Source: an uncultured bacterium (GTDB taxonomy: Bacteria > Cyanobacteriota > Vampirovibrionia > Gastranaerophilales > Gastranaerophilaceae). Taken from it: a stretch of DNA of 48,495 nucleotides. Shown in pieces: positions 42,378 through 48,495 of the stretch. A program made the translations under genes and the position numbers. The notes beneath the pieces are model-generated. The model was not told where the DNA came from, searched no databases, and saw only the letters and a program-made list of their open reading frames with translations. How positions within the stretch are numbered: position 1 is the stretch's first letter; every line of letters starts with the position of its first letter. The stretch covers positions 1 through 48,495 of the forward strand of contig CASDWH010000027.1 of assembly GCA_949284715.1 (NCBI GenBank), given 5' to 3'.

Positions 42378-43097
42378 TTATTTGTTAAGCGCCGGAACAG
42401 GTTCTTTAACCTCAGGACTTAATTGTTGAATGACGGCTTTGTATTCATCACCCGGTTCCAGACCTGTAAAATTGCATATTTGCCTAACCCAGTTATTTAC
42501 AATTTCGTCTTCGGGCAGTTCATAAGAAATCGGTTTGCCTACTTTCATAGTCAAATGTTTTTCAAAAAGTCTTTTTGCATAACCGTTGTACCCGCATATT
42601 GCAACAGGGATAATATCAGCTTTGAATTTTTTTGCAAGCATAACAAAACCTTTGTGGATATTTTCGATTTTATTTGTATCTTTTCTTATTCCGCCCTGCG
42701 GAAAAATACCTAAGGCCCAGTCTTTAGTATTAAAAATGGATTTAACGGTTTTGAATGTTGCAATTTCAGGCTTGTCACGGTTGACGGCGAAGGCTCCGAG
42801 CCATCTTACAAGAGTTCTTAATAGAATATTTTTCGCATCAAAAAGTTCTTGTTTTGCCATATAGGCAATAAAACGGCCTCCTGTTGCATAAGTCAATAAC
42901 GGCGGATCGAGATAGGAAACGTGGTTTCCGGCATAGATATAATGAGAACCTTTGGGAAGATTTTCTCTGCCTTCGACTTTAATGTTATACATTAATTTTG
43001 CAACAGGTACTACTACGAAATATAAGAAAGAGATATAAAAAGCCTTTCTTAATAAACCGTAATCTTTTTCTGTGCGTCTGTTGTAGTTTTTCGTCAT
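42378..43097 (-). CDS. 1-acyl-glycerol-3-phosphate acyltransferase-family protein (PlsC)
   Basis: 239 residues. The catalytic NHVSYLDPPLL holds the H-x4-D pair (His59, Asp64), followed by FPQGGIRKDTN as the glycerol-phosphate motif (usual FPEGTRs; here Gln-Gly-Gly replaces Glu-Gly-Thr) and DIIPVAICGYNG. A hydrophobic segment near 21-35 tethers it to the inner membrane. It should acylate lysophosphatidate or a related lipid. It is a tandem paralog of the next gene and ends 10 nt after the terminator hairpin of the convergent gene. Confidence 0.88.
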   Translation of the reverse strand: MTKNYNRRTEKDYGLLRKAFYISFLYFVVVPVAKLMYNIKVEGRENLPKGSHYIYAGNHVSYLDPPLLTYATGGRFIAYMAKQELFDAKNILLRTLVRWLGAFAVNRDKPEIATFKTVKSIFNTKDWALGIFPQGGIRKDTNKIENIHKGFVMLAKKFKADIIPVAICGYNGYAKRLFEKHLTMKVGKPISYELPEDEIVNNWVRQICNFTGLEPGDEYKAVIQQLSPEVKEPVPALNK

Positions 43098-43124
43098 ACT
43101 TAGTTATCCTTAACTTATAAATTA

Positions 43125-43796
43125 TTAATGTTTTATAGAGCCTTTGTATTCAAAGCCGGTTAAATTTTCTATAGAAGCTCCCCACTTGTTAACCATTTCG
43201 TCTACATTATCAGAGTAAGGTATAGCTTCACCTATTTTAACAATTATTTTTCCTGAGAAAGGCAGCCGTTTTACCTGTTCGGTGCCGGTTATTCCTACCG
43301 GTAATATAGCACATTTTGTAGCTTTAGCAATCGAGGCAAAACCTTTTGTGATATCGCTTATTGCTCCGGGTTCCTGTCTTGTTCCCTGCGGGAAAATACC
43401 AAGCACCCAATCAGTGTCTTTTATACCCATAACTGTTCTGATGGTGGAAACACCGAGTTTTTCTCTGTCGACGGCAAAAGCACCGAGCCAGTTTAGCCAC
43501 CAGCGCATAAATGGATTATTGAAGAGTTCTTTTTTCGCCATATAAGCAACACCGCGTTTCATAACAGAGCAGACAAGCGGCGGGTCAAGGGTTGATAAAT
43601 GGTTGGCGGCAACAATATATTTGTTATCTTTGGGGATATTTTCTTTTCCGTAAACCTCTAAACGATATACAAGCTTAAAACGTATCATATAAAATACATT
43701 TGTTACAAGAAATAAAAACAACCTGCGCCATTTATTGAAGAACTTGGCATTACGCATTGCATATTTTTGATTTTGTTGTTTATCCGTATTTGACAT
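43125..43796 (-). CDS. 1-acyl-glycerol-3-phosphate acyltransferase-family protein (PlsC), second copy
   Basis: 223 residues. It has NHLSTLDPPLV (His66, Asp71), FPQGTRQEPG, and ILPVGITGTEQVKRLPF. It aligns along its whole length with the downstream paralog (shared FFNKW/VYMAKKELF...LVRWLGAFAV and RDK/REK segments). AGGT lies 6 nt before the ATG. It follows lpxB by 66 nt on the same strand, so a common envelope-lipid role is likely. Confidence 0.88.
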   Translation of the reverse strand: MSNTDKQQNQKYAMRNAKFFNKWRRLFLFLVTNVFYMIRFKLVYRLEVYGKENIPKDNKYIVAANHLSTLDPPLVCSVMKRGVAYMAKKELFNNPFMRWWLNWLGAFAVDREKLGVSTIRTVMGIKDTDWVLGIFPQGTRQEPGAISDITKGFASIAKATKCAILPVGITGTEQVKRLPFSGKIIVKIGEAIPYSDNVDEMVNKWGASIENLTGFEYKGSIKH

Positions 43797-43862
43797 AGAT
43801 TTACCTGTTTTATTATTTTAACAAAAAAGCAAATTTTTAAACAATTAACAAGTTTTGCTATA

Positions 43863-44990
43863 TTACATAATTTCTTCCCATATAGTTTTTGCTGCCTCTG
43901 AGGCGGAACACTTGTCAGAGAGGAGAGTGCGGACTTCTTCGAGTTCAGCTATTTGTTGTTCTCTGCGTTTTTTATCATATAGGAGCCGTTCTTCTTCAAA
44001 AACTATATTGTCGTGGGTTGCTTTAGGCTGGATTAACTCCGGAACAATTATTTTGTTACAGATAATGTTGGGCAGCGAAACCTTATCAATACACCGTACA
44101 GCCAGATATATGAGATAGAAGAGCCATGGCGCCCTGTAGGCTATAATGAGCGGAGTTTTATAAAGTGCGGCTTCAAGCGCAACAGTACCTGAGGCAAGAA
44201 TCAGGGCATCAGAAACAGATAAAAGAGCCTGATTTTCACCTTGTATAACTTCAAAATCACAGTTTTTAAAATATTTATAATACAGTTCACGGCTTATATT
44301 CGGAGCCATAGAGAAACATACCTGCAAGTCCGGATGCTTCCGTTTTAATGTTTTTGCAGAAGATATAAAAAGTTTCATCAAATGCTGTAACTCAAACTTT
44401 CTTGAACCCGGGAACACTGAAATCAAAGGTTTTTCCGGATTGAAGCCGTGTTTTTCAAAAAACACTGTGCGGTCTGCCGGCTCGGGAAGCTGCGAAATTA
44501 ATGGATGTCCGCAGTAGTGAACATCTATATTGTATTCTTTGTACATTTTTTCTTCAAACGGGAAAATGCAGAGAACTTTATCAATGTATTTTTTTACTGA
44601 GTTAATTCTGTATTTTCTAGAGGCCCATATTTGCGGCGGAATGTAATAAAAAATTTTACCTTCAAACTTATTTTTTTTGAGGAATCTTGCGAGGTTAAGG
44701 TTAAAACCTCCGTAGTCAACGAGGAGAACCAAATCCGGCTTGTATTCATTAAGGATATAATCAGCCGTTTCTTTGCCTAATTTTATATGGTTTAAAACTG
44801 CCGATGGAGAAATCCCTACAACCTGCATTTTACTGTGGTCTTTGAAGAGCTTGACCCCTTCTGCTTCCATTTGCTCTCCGCCGATACCTTCTATAATTAT
44901 ATCTGAGGAACATTCTCTCAGTTTTCTTGCAACGGCTGCCGCGTGGGTATCTCCCGAATATTCACCGGTTATGATAAAAATCTTCTTCAT
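43863..44990 (-). CDS. lpxB: Lipid-A-disaccharide synthase
   Basis: 375 residues. It joins UDP-diacylglucosamine and lipid X, the first disaccharide step of lipid A. Recognisable blocks are FIITGEYSGDTHAAAVARKL, EGIGGEQMEAEGVKLF, VGISPSAVLNHIKLG, LVDYGGFNLNLARFLKK, YIPPQIWASRKYR and SVFPGSRKFELQHL. SGTVALEAALYKTPLIIAYRAP follows. It overlaps the end of lpxI by 1 nt (TAATG), so the two are coupled. Its presence indicates an outer membrane with lipid A. Confidence 0.96.
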   Translation of the reverse strand: MKKIFIITGEYSGDTHAAAVARKLRECSSDIIIEGIGGEQMEAEGVKLFKDHSKMQVVGISPSAVLNHIKLGKETADYILNEYKPDLVLLVDYGGFNLNLARFLKKNKFEGKIFYYIPPQIWASRKYRINSVKKYIDKVLCIFPFEEKMYKEYNIDVHYCGHPLISQLPEPADRTVFFEKHGFNPEKPLISVFPGSRKFELQHLMKLFISSAKTLKRKHPDLQVCFSMAPNISRELYYKYFKNCDFEVIQGENQALLSVSDALILASGTVALEAALYKTPLIIAYRAPWLFYLIYLAVRCIDKVSLPNIICNKIIVPELIQPKATHDNIVFEEERLLYDKKRREQQIAELEEVRTLLSDKCSASEAAKTIWEEIM

Positions 44991-45805
44991 TATACCGCCA
45001 TTATCACTATATTATGCTTATTTGCGTATTCTACAACTTTTTCCTGATCAACAATAATCGTTTCGTTTGCTTCGACCGCCAGAAGGTCTGCTTTGTACTT
45101 GTGCATTGTTTTAATCGTTTTCAGACCTACAGCCGGAATATCAAAACGTTTGTCTTGATTAGGCTTGGACACTTTAATTACTCGTGCATTTTTCTTTGCG
45201 ATTTTGCATCCGCGTTTAATACAGGAGTCTGTTCCTTCAATGGCTTCAACAGCCATAATCATTTTATCTTTTATTACGACGGACTGTCCGATATCCAGTT
45301 TACCGGTTTCTTTAGCAAGCCAGTATCCGTAGTTTACATCATCAATTTGTGATTGTGCGGGCTGAACTTTGCCCAGGACTCCGGAGGGAATCATGAGGTC
45401 TTTTATAAATATAGTCTGATCGAGTATTTTAATGCCTTCTTTTTCAAACTCTTCAATAATCATAAGCATGACCTTGTCATCATTGAGTCTTATTGCCTGC
45501 TTGATAAATTCCAAAGCTCTCATATCGAATTTGGGTCTTTTAAGAAGGACTTTTTTACTTACTTTACCGAGGAAAGTCAGTTGTTTAATTTCTTCTGCTT
45601 TAAGAATTTTTTCGATTTTAAAAGTTTCGCCCGGGCAGCAGGAATAGACTTTTGAACAGTATTTTTTAAGCTGCGCATAATTGTCATTGGATAAAGATAT
45701 TGCTACTACGTCGAACCCGTTTTCTTTAGCTGCTTTCGCCATCTTAACCGGCAAAAGTCCGTCGCCTGCTATTAGACCTTGTTTCTGTTCAAGTACAACT
45801 GACAT
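44990..45805 (-). CDS. lpxI: UDP-2,3-diacylglucosamine pyrophosphatase LpxI
   Basis: 271 residues, the DUF1009 family that replaces LpxH in some bacteria. It produces lipid X for LpxB, the adjacent gene. Blocks: GLIAGDGLLPVKMAKAAKE at the N-terminus, FIKDLMIPSGVLGKVQP in the middle, and the C-terminal AVEAIEGTDSCIKRG, PNQDKRFDIPAVGLKTIKTM and LLAVEANETIIVDQEKV. GGAGGT precedes the ATG. It is first in the lpxI-lpxB pair. Confidence 0.95.
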   Translation of the reverse strand: MSVVLEQKQGLIAGDGLLPVKMAKAAKENGFDVVAISLSNDNYAQLKKYCSKVYSCCPGETFKIEKILKAEEIKQLTFLGKVSKKVLLKRPKFDMRALEFIKQAIRLNDDKVMLMIIEEFEKEGIKILDQTIFIKDLMIPSGVLGKVQPAQSQIDDVNYGYWLAKETGKLDIGQSVVIKDKMIMAVEAIEGTDSCIKRGCKIAKKNARVIKVSKPNQDKRFDIPAVGLKTIKTMHKYKADLLAVEANETIIVDQEKVVEYANKHNIVIMAV

Positions 45806-45855
45806 TTCATACCTCCGATAAAATTATTGCATGAAAAACAGATAAAAACATCATA

Positions 45856-45885
45856 TTGTATATAATTGTTAAATTATTGTATTAT
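45856..45885 (+). promoter_or_regulatory. Predicted leaderless promoter of rnpA
   Basis: -35 TTGTAT (45856-45861), 18-nt spacer, -10 TATTAT (45880-45885), then 6 nt to the ATG at 45892. No Shine-Dalgarno. Confidence 0.55.
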
Positions 45886-45891
45886 TTAGAT

Positions 45892-46242
45892 ATGTTACCA
45901 GAGAAATACAGACTTAAAAATCCGGCTGCGTTTAATGCTACCTACAGAGTAAATAATTCTCATAGAAAAAACGGGATAACACTGATTGCGGGCGGGAAGA
46001 AAACAAAGGACATTCCGACGAAGGTTGGTTTTGTTGTGAGCAAAAAAACTCATAAAAGGGCGGTTAAGCGCAATAGATTAAAACGGCTTATGCGGGAGAG
46101 TTACAGGCTGCTGTTAAAAGAGGGAAGACTTGCAGGTGCGGAAGAGTATATATCGCTGATATTTCTGGGACATGCCGGAGCGCTTGGGCATGATTTTAGA
46201 GAGATAAAACAAACTGTTTTTGAACTTTTGTCGGAGTTATAG
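45892..46242 (+). CDS. rnpA: Ribonuclease P protein component
   Basis: 116 residues from ATG 45892 (the frame is open 12 codons further but the promoter lies there). RnpA assists the catalytic RNA in 5' tRNA maturation. Family features: VGFVVSKKTHKRAVKRNRLKRLMRE with the RNR motif at residues 60-62, basic throughout. rpmH, which normally precedes it, is not found upstream (lpxI is divergent there). The next gene starts 3 nt after the stop. Confidence 0.94.
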   Translation: MLPEKYRLKNPAAFNATYRVNNSHRKNGITLIAGGKKTKDIPTKVGFVVSKKTHKRAVKRNRLKRLMRESYRLLLKEGRLAGAEEYISLIFLGHAGALGHDFREIKQTVFELLSEL

Positions 46243-46244
46243 TA

Positions 46245-46796
46245 TTGGATTTTGATTACGCGGTAAAACCAAATTTAAGAAATGTAGAGGGAACGATTCC
46301 GTATAGTTTTTCGCAGTCCGGCTTGTTTATAGGACAGGATAGTATATACCGGTATGCACATCCGGATACGCCTGAGCCAGTATTGACTATTCCTGATTAT
46401 ATTCCGGATTATAACGGGAATTTTATTAAACCCGGACATTATATTCTAGCCCTGTCGGATGATAGAGAATTTTTGCTATTGATAGAGTCGCATAATCTTA
46501 TTGCTGTAATTCCTGTGTTTAAACTTTCTGAGAACAAAGAGGAAGTGCAGAGAATGTATAAGCGGATGGAGGAAGAGGAGAGCGGTAAGAAAAGAAAGAA
46601 AAAACGCAGGGAAACAAAGCACGAGCAAATCAGGAGATTAATTGATACAACCAAAGATATCAGGGGCGAGGCACCGGTGGAGGATTTTACATACAGGAAT
46701 GCGTCTATTGAATATATAAAAGAGGGCGCGTATTATTTAATCATATATGAGAATGGATATATAAGGGCATTTGGGGCAATCAAATGTAAAGAATAA
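46245..46796 (+). CDS. Hypothetical protein, 183 residues
   Basis: No family recognised. The start is TTG, with GGAG 8 nt upstream, 3 nt after rnpA. It shows tandem beta-like segments (YSFSQSGLFIGQDSIYRYAHPD, HYILALSDDREFLLLIES), a very basic and acidic helical linker (RMEEEESGKKRKKKRRETKH), then DFTYRNASIEYIKEGAYYLI. There is no membrane segment. In most bacteria yidD or yidC follows rnpA; this protein is neither. Co-transcription with rnpA is likely. Confidence 0.65.
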   Translation: MDFDYAVKPNLRNVEGTIPYSFSQSGLFIGQDSIYRYAHPDTPEPVLTIPDYIPDYNGNFIKPGHYILALSDDREFLLLIESHNLIAVIPVFKLSENKEEVQRMYKRMEEEESGKKRKKKRRETKHEQIRRLIDTTKDIRGEAPVEDFTYRNASIEYIKEGAYYLIIYENGYIRAFGAIKCKE

Positions 46797-46910
46797 TGTA
46801 GAACCACTTGCAATCAGACTTACTGTGTGCTAGATTTAGTTTAGCCGAAGTATAGCGCGTTGGTATGCCTTGCTCGGTATTAGTACTACTTTTAAAAAAG
46901 GAGAAGTAAA

Positions 46911-47120
46911 ATGCCAAAGATGAAAACCCACAAAGCTGCTGCGAAACGTTACAAAATAACAGGCAGCGGAAAAATCGAAAGACGTCATGCCGGTATCGGC
47001 CACTTGCTTCAACACAAGTCCGAATCTAGAAAGCGTAAAATATTCAAAAACGCTGTAGTGTCAGAAACTCACGTTAAGTTAGTTTCAAAAGAGTTACCAT
47101 ACAAGAAATATGCAAGATAG
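46911..47120 (+). CDS. rpmI: Large ribosomal subunit protein bL35
   Basis: 69 residues, basic, starting MPKMKTHKAAAKRYKITGSGKIERRHAG, the family signature, and ending KELPYKKYAR. AAGGAG lies 8 nt before the ATG. It precedes rplT by 12 nt as usual, but the expected infC is not upstream. The 115 nt before it hold a possible promoter (TTGCAA near 46811 and TAGATT) and a leader. Confidence 0.96.
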   Translation: MPKMKTHKAAAKRYKITGSGKIERRHAGIGHLLQHKSESRKRKIFKNAVVSETHVKLVSKELPYKKYAR

Positions 47121-47132
47121 GAGTGTTGAACA

Positions 47133-47483
47133 ATGAGAATTAAACGTGGAAATGTAAGCCGTAACAGGCATAAAAAGATATTAAAGTTAGCAAAAGGCTT
47201 TAAGGGCGCAAGAAGCAGAATATTCAAGGTTGCGAATATTGCTGTTATGAAGGCTCTAAAATATGCATACAGAGATAGAAAGGCTACAAAACGTAATATG
47301 CGCAGACTCTGGATTATCAGAATTAATGCAGCAGTCAGAGCTAATGGAATCAGCTATTCAAGATTTGTAAATGCGTGTAAGAAAGCTAATATTGTAGTAA
47401 ACAGAAAAATGCTGGCTGAATTGGCCGTAAATGAACCGGAAGCGTTCCAAATTATTGTAGATACAGCAAAAGCAGCGTTATAA
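47133..47483 (+). CDS. rplT: Large ribosomal subunit protein bL20
   Basis: 116 residues, standard. It binds 23S rRNA early in assembly and in some bacteria represses its own operon. Signature blocks: [77 protein letters not shown] and [23 protein letters not shown] precedes the ATG. A strong hairpin terminator follows 14 nt after the stop. Confidence 0.97.
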   Translation: MRIKRGNVSRNRHKKILKLAKGFKGARSRIFKVANIAVMKALKYAYRDRKATKRNMRRLWIIRINAAVRANGISYSRFVNACKKANIVVNRKMLAELAVNEPEAFQIIVDTAKAAL

Positions 47484-47497
47484 TTGTTTTTTATTTA

Positions 47498-47533
47498 AAG
47501 AGCGGCTCAGACCTTATGGTCTGAGCCGCTCTT
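47498..47533 (+). terminator. Strong terminator after rplT
   Basis: Perfect 16-bp stem, AAGAGCGGCTCAGACC with its reverse complement around a TTAT loop. The tail is TATATG rather than a T-run, but stem stability is high. Confidence 0.85.
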
Positions 47534-47565
47534 ATATGTAATGACGAAAATCCGCTAATAACTTT

Positions 47566-47652
47566 TGTCATGCTGAACTCGTTTCAGCATCTTACCAACG
47601 TAGCGTTATGACTTCCTAACCGGTAAGATTCCGGAACAAGTTCGGGATGACA
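47566..47652. repeat. REP-like composite palindrome
   Basis: 31-nt arms at 47566-47596 and 47622-47652 are inverted copies matching at 25 of 31 positions (TGTCAT and ATCTTACC ends exact). Each arm is itself palindromic: GCTGAACTCGTTTCAGC on the left and CCGGAACAAGTTCGG on the right. The 25-nt centre (47597-47621) is unrelated. This is the layout of REP/BIME elements found outside genes. Confidence 0.7.
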
Positions 47653-47663
47653 GCTTTGCAGGT

Positions 47664-47809
47664 GGCGGGGATTCAATAATATTATTCCATCCCCGGGTTG
47701 GGGAAGGCCAGGATGGGGGTCTGTCCTGGGTGACAATTATTTCTCGTGTCGAAAAACCGCACCCCGCCCCTAACCCCTCCCCAAGCTGGGGCGGGGAATC
47801 AATAATATT
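47664..47809. repeat. GC-rich repeat pair with hairpins
   Basis: A 20-nt sequence, GGCGGGGATTCAATAATATT, at 47664-47683 recurs at 47790-47809 with one change (A for T at position 9). Between them lie GC-rich palindromes, for example CCCCGCCCC pairing with GGGGCGGGG and CCCCAAGCTGGGG. The GC content is far above the surrounding DNA. No gene is credible in it; the reading PNPSPSWGGE is the usual by-product of this repeat type. Confidence 0.65.
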
Positions 47810-47810
47810 T

Positions 47811-48495
47811 TTAGTAATCCTTTTTAAACCCGTGGGCAGCGATTCTGCCGCCGCAAGAACGCTTATTAGAAGCAGGTGTAAACGATTCTACTTTAGAATC
47901 ATCGCAATAAGTAGTCCAGGAATCACCGTATTCAAGCCCGTAGATTTGGATATTACCTTTGTTATTGTATGCAAGCTCAAAAGCATCTTCACCGATAAGG
48001 AGAATATCTTTATTCATCCATCCCATCGGGAGGAAGTAAAAGGTACATCTTGGTAACTCAGTCGCATCAAAGTTTGCAGGATTAGGGTTACATTCAGCCG
48101 GATCGGTAGGAATAACCACCGCGGATTTATCAGTAAAAACAAACAGCGTGCCACCGCCTGCTGCAAGGACATCGCCGCCGGTAACAGATTCTTTAATCGC
48201 CGGTACCGAAACATTACCTTCTTCCTTCATTTTTACGAATGATTCAAGCTTACGGAATATTTCTACAGGATTTTTCCCAATAGTGGGATCTGCGCTAAAT
48301 ACAGTATTAGCGTCATTGTTGTATATATACGCCTGAAACCCGCCACTAATAACCGTAATAGCTCTAGACATAGCGGGGCCGATTTTAGCACTTGCGGCAT
48401 GCTGGATAAGCGCCGGAGTAGTAAGCGCTGCAACAACAGCAATAATACCTAAAGTGATAAGAATTTCAGCGAGAGTAAACCCTTTTTTAATATTA
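47811..48495 (-). CDS. Type IV prepilin-like protein (5' truncated by window)
   Basis: At least 228 residues; the start is outside the window. At the edge the frame reads NIKKGFTLAEILITLGIIAV then VAALTTPALIQHAASAKIG, a prepilin leader plus N-terminal helix with Glu5, so the internal ATG at 48371 is not the true start. The exported domain ends with YGDSWTTYCDDSKVESF and RSCGGRIAAHGFKKDY, close to the tail of the prepilin at 38391-39152. It is a likely pseudopilin or pilin. The stop lies 2 nt beyond the GC-rich repeat. Confidence 0.88.
   Translation of the reverse strand, partial: NIKKGFTLAEILITLGIIAVVAALTTPALIQHAASAKIGPAMSRAITVISGGFQAYIYNNDANTVFSADPTIGKNPVEIFRKLESFVKMKEEGNVSVPAIKESVTGGDVLAAGGGTLFVFTDKSAVVIPTDPAECNPNPANFDATELPRCTFYFLPMGWMNKDILLIGEDAFELAYNNKGNIQIYGLEYGDSWTTYCDDSKVESFTPASNKRSCGGRIAAHGFKKDY

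Noticed and set aside
47730-48056. 108-codon plus-strand frame over the GC-rich repeat
   Set aside because: Its start is inside the repeat and the rest is antisense to the prepilin; the PNPSPSWGGE peptide is a typical repeat artefact.
1-48495. tRNA, rRNA, CRISPR or insertion sequence
   Set aside because: I looked for tRNA T-arm sequences, regularly spaced repeats and transposase motifs on both strands and saw none.

Overview
The window reads as AT-rich chromosomal DNA from a Gram-negative-type bacterium. It carries lipid A genes (lpxI, lpxB), flagellar rod genes, prepilin-like proteins with FTLAE leaders, and a meso-diaminopimelate dehydrogenase. The mixture of an outer membrane, low GC, TPR-glycosyltransferases, FTLAE prepilins and many proteins starting with a P-x-F-[K/G] motif is most consistent with a non-photosynthetic cyanobacterial relative (Melainabacteria/Gastranaerophilales). 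That placement is an inference from gene content, not a phylogenetic result. I found no tRNA, rRNA, CRISPR array or insertion sequence.

Layout. 1-1671: two tandem membrane-protein paralogs (the first cut by the window edge) and a decayed third copy. 1798-4034: a flagellar rod operon (two FlgF/FlgG-type proteins, FlgB, FlgC) closed by a hairpin. 4180-10747: two unknown proteins, mutS, ruvA, a 5'-nucleotidase-family enzyme and a coiled-coil protein. 10838-17403, minus strand: nupC, nadK, then an overlapping run TPR protein, diguanylate cyclase, tsaE, tsaB, methyltransferase. 17590-19547: small unknown proteins around a UPF0210 protein. 19551-22123, minus: an oligopeptide-type ABC ATPase and a TPR-glycosyltransferase. 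22225-24372: an overlapping three-gene operon (C_GCAxxG_C_C protein, formyltransferase, endonuclease IV-like barrel). 24489-31679: ddh, a small membrane protein, a secreted DUF1893 protein, valS, an unknown protein and a degenerate family 2 glycosyltransferase. 32091-38322: a very large GH13-like protein and a 473-residue protein that looks like a pore or translocator. 38391-42320: a prepilin, a second TPR-glycosyltransferase, coaD, and a DivIVA/ATPase-b-like coiled coil. 42378-45805, minus: two PlsC acyltransferases, lpxB, lpxI. 45892-47483: rnpA, an unknown protein, rpmI, rplT. 47566-47809: REP-like palindromes and GC-rich repeats. 47811-48495: a prepilin cut by the right edge.

Two cross-cutting signals stand out. 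First, at least seven genes have a -10 hexamer ending 6-7 nt before the start codon and no Shine-Dalgarno sequence, so they probably make leaderless mRNAs; most have a TTGNNN -35, three times exactly TTGTAT. Second, three unrelated proteins (nucleotidase, GH13-like giant, unknown 189-residue protein) share an N-terminal P-[NA]-F-[KG] motif in place of a Sec signal peptide. With flagellar rod genes and a translocator-like protein in the same window, this raises the untested idea of a non-Sec, flagellar-type export route.
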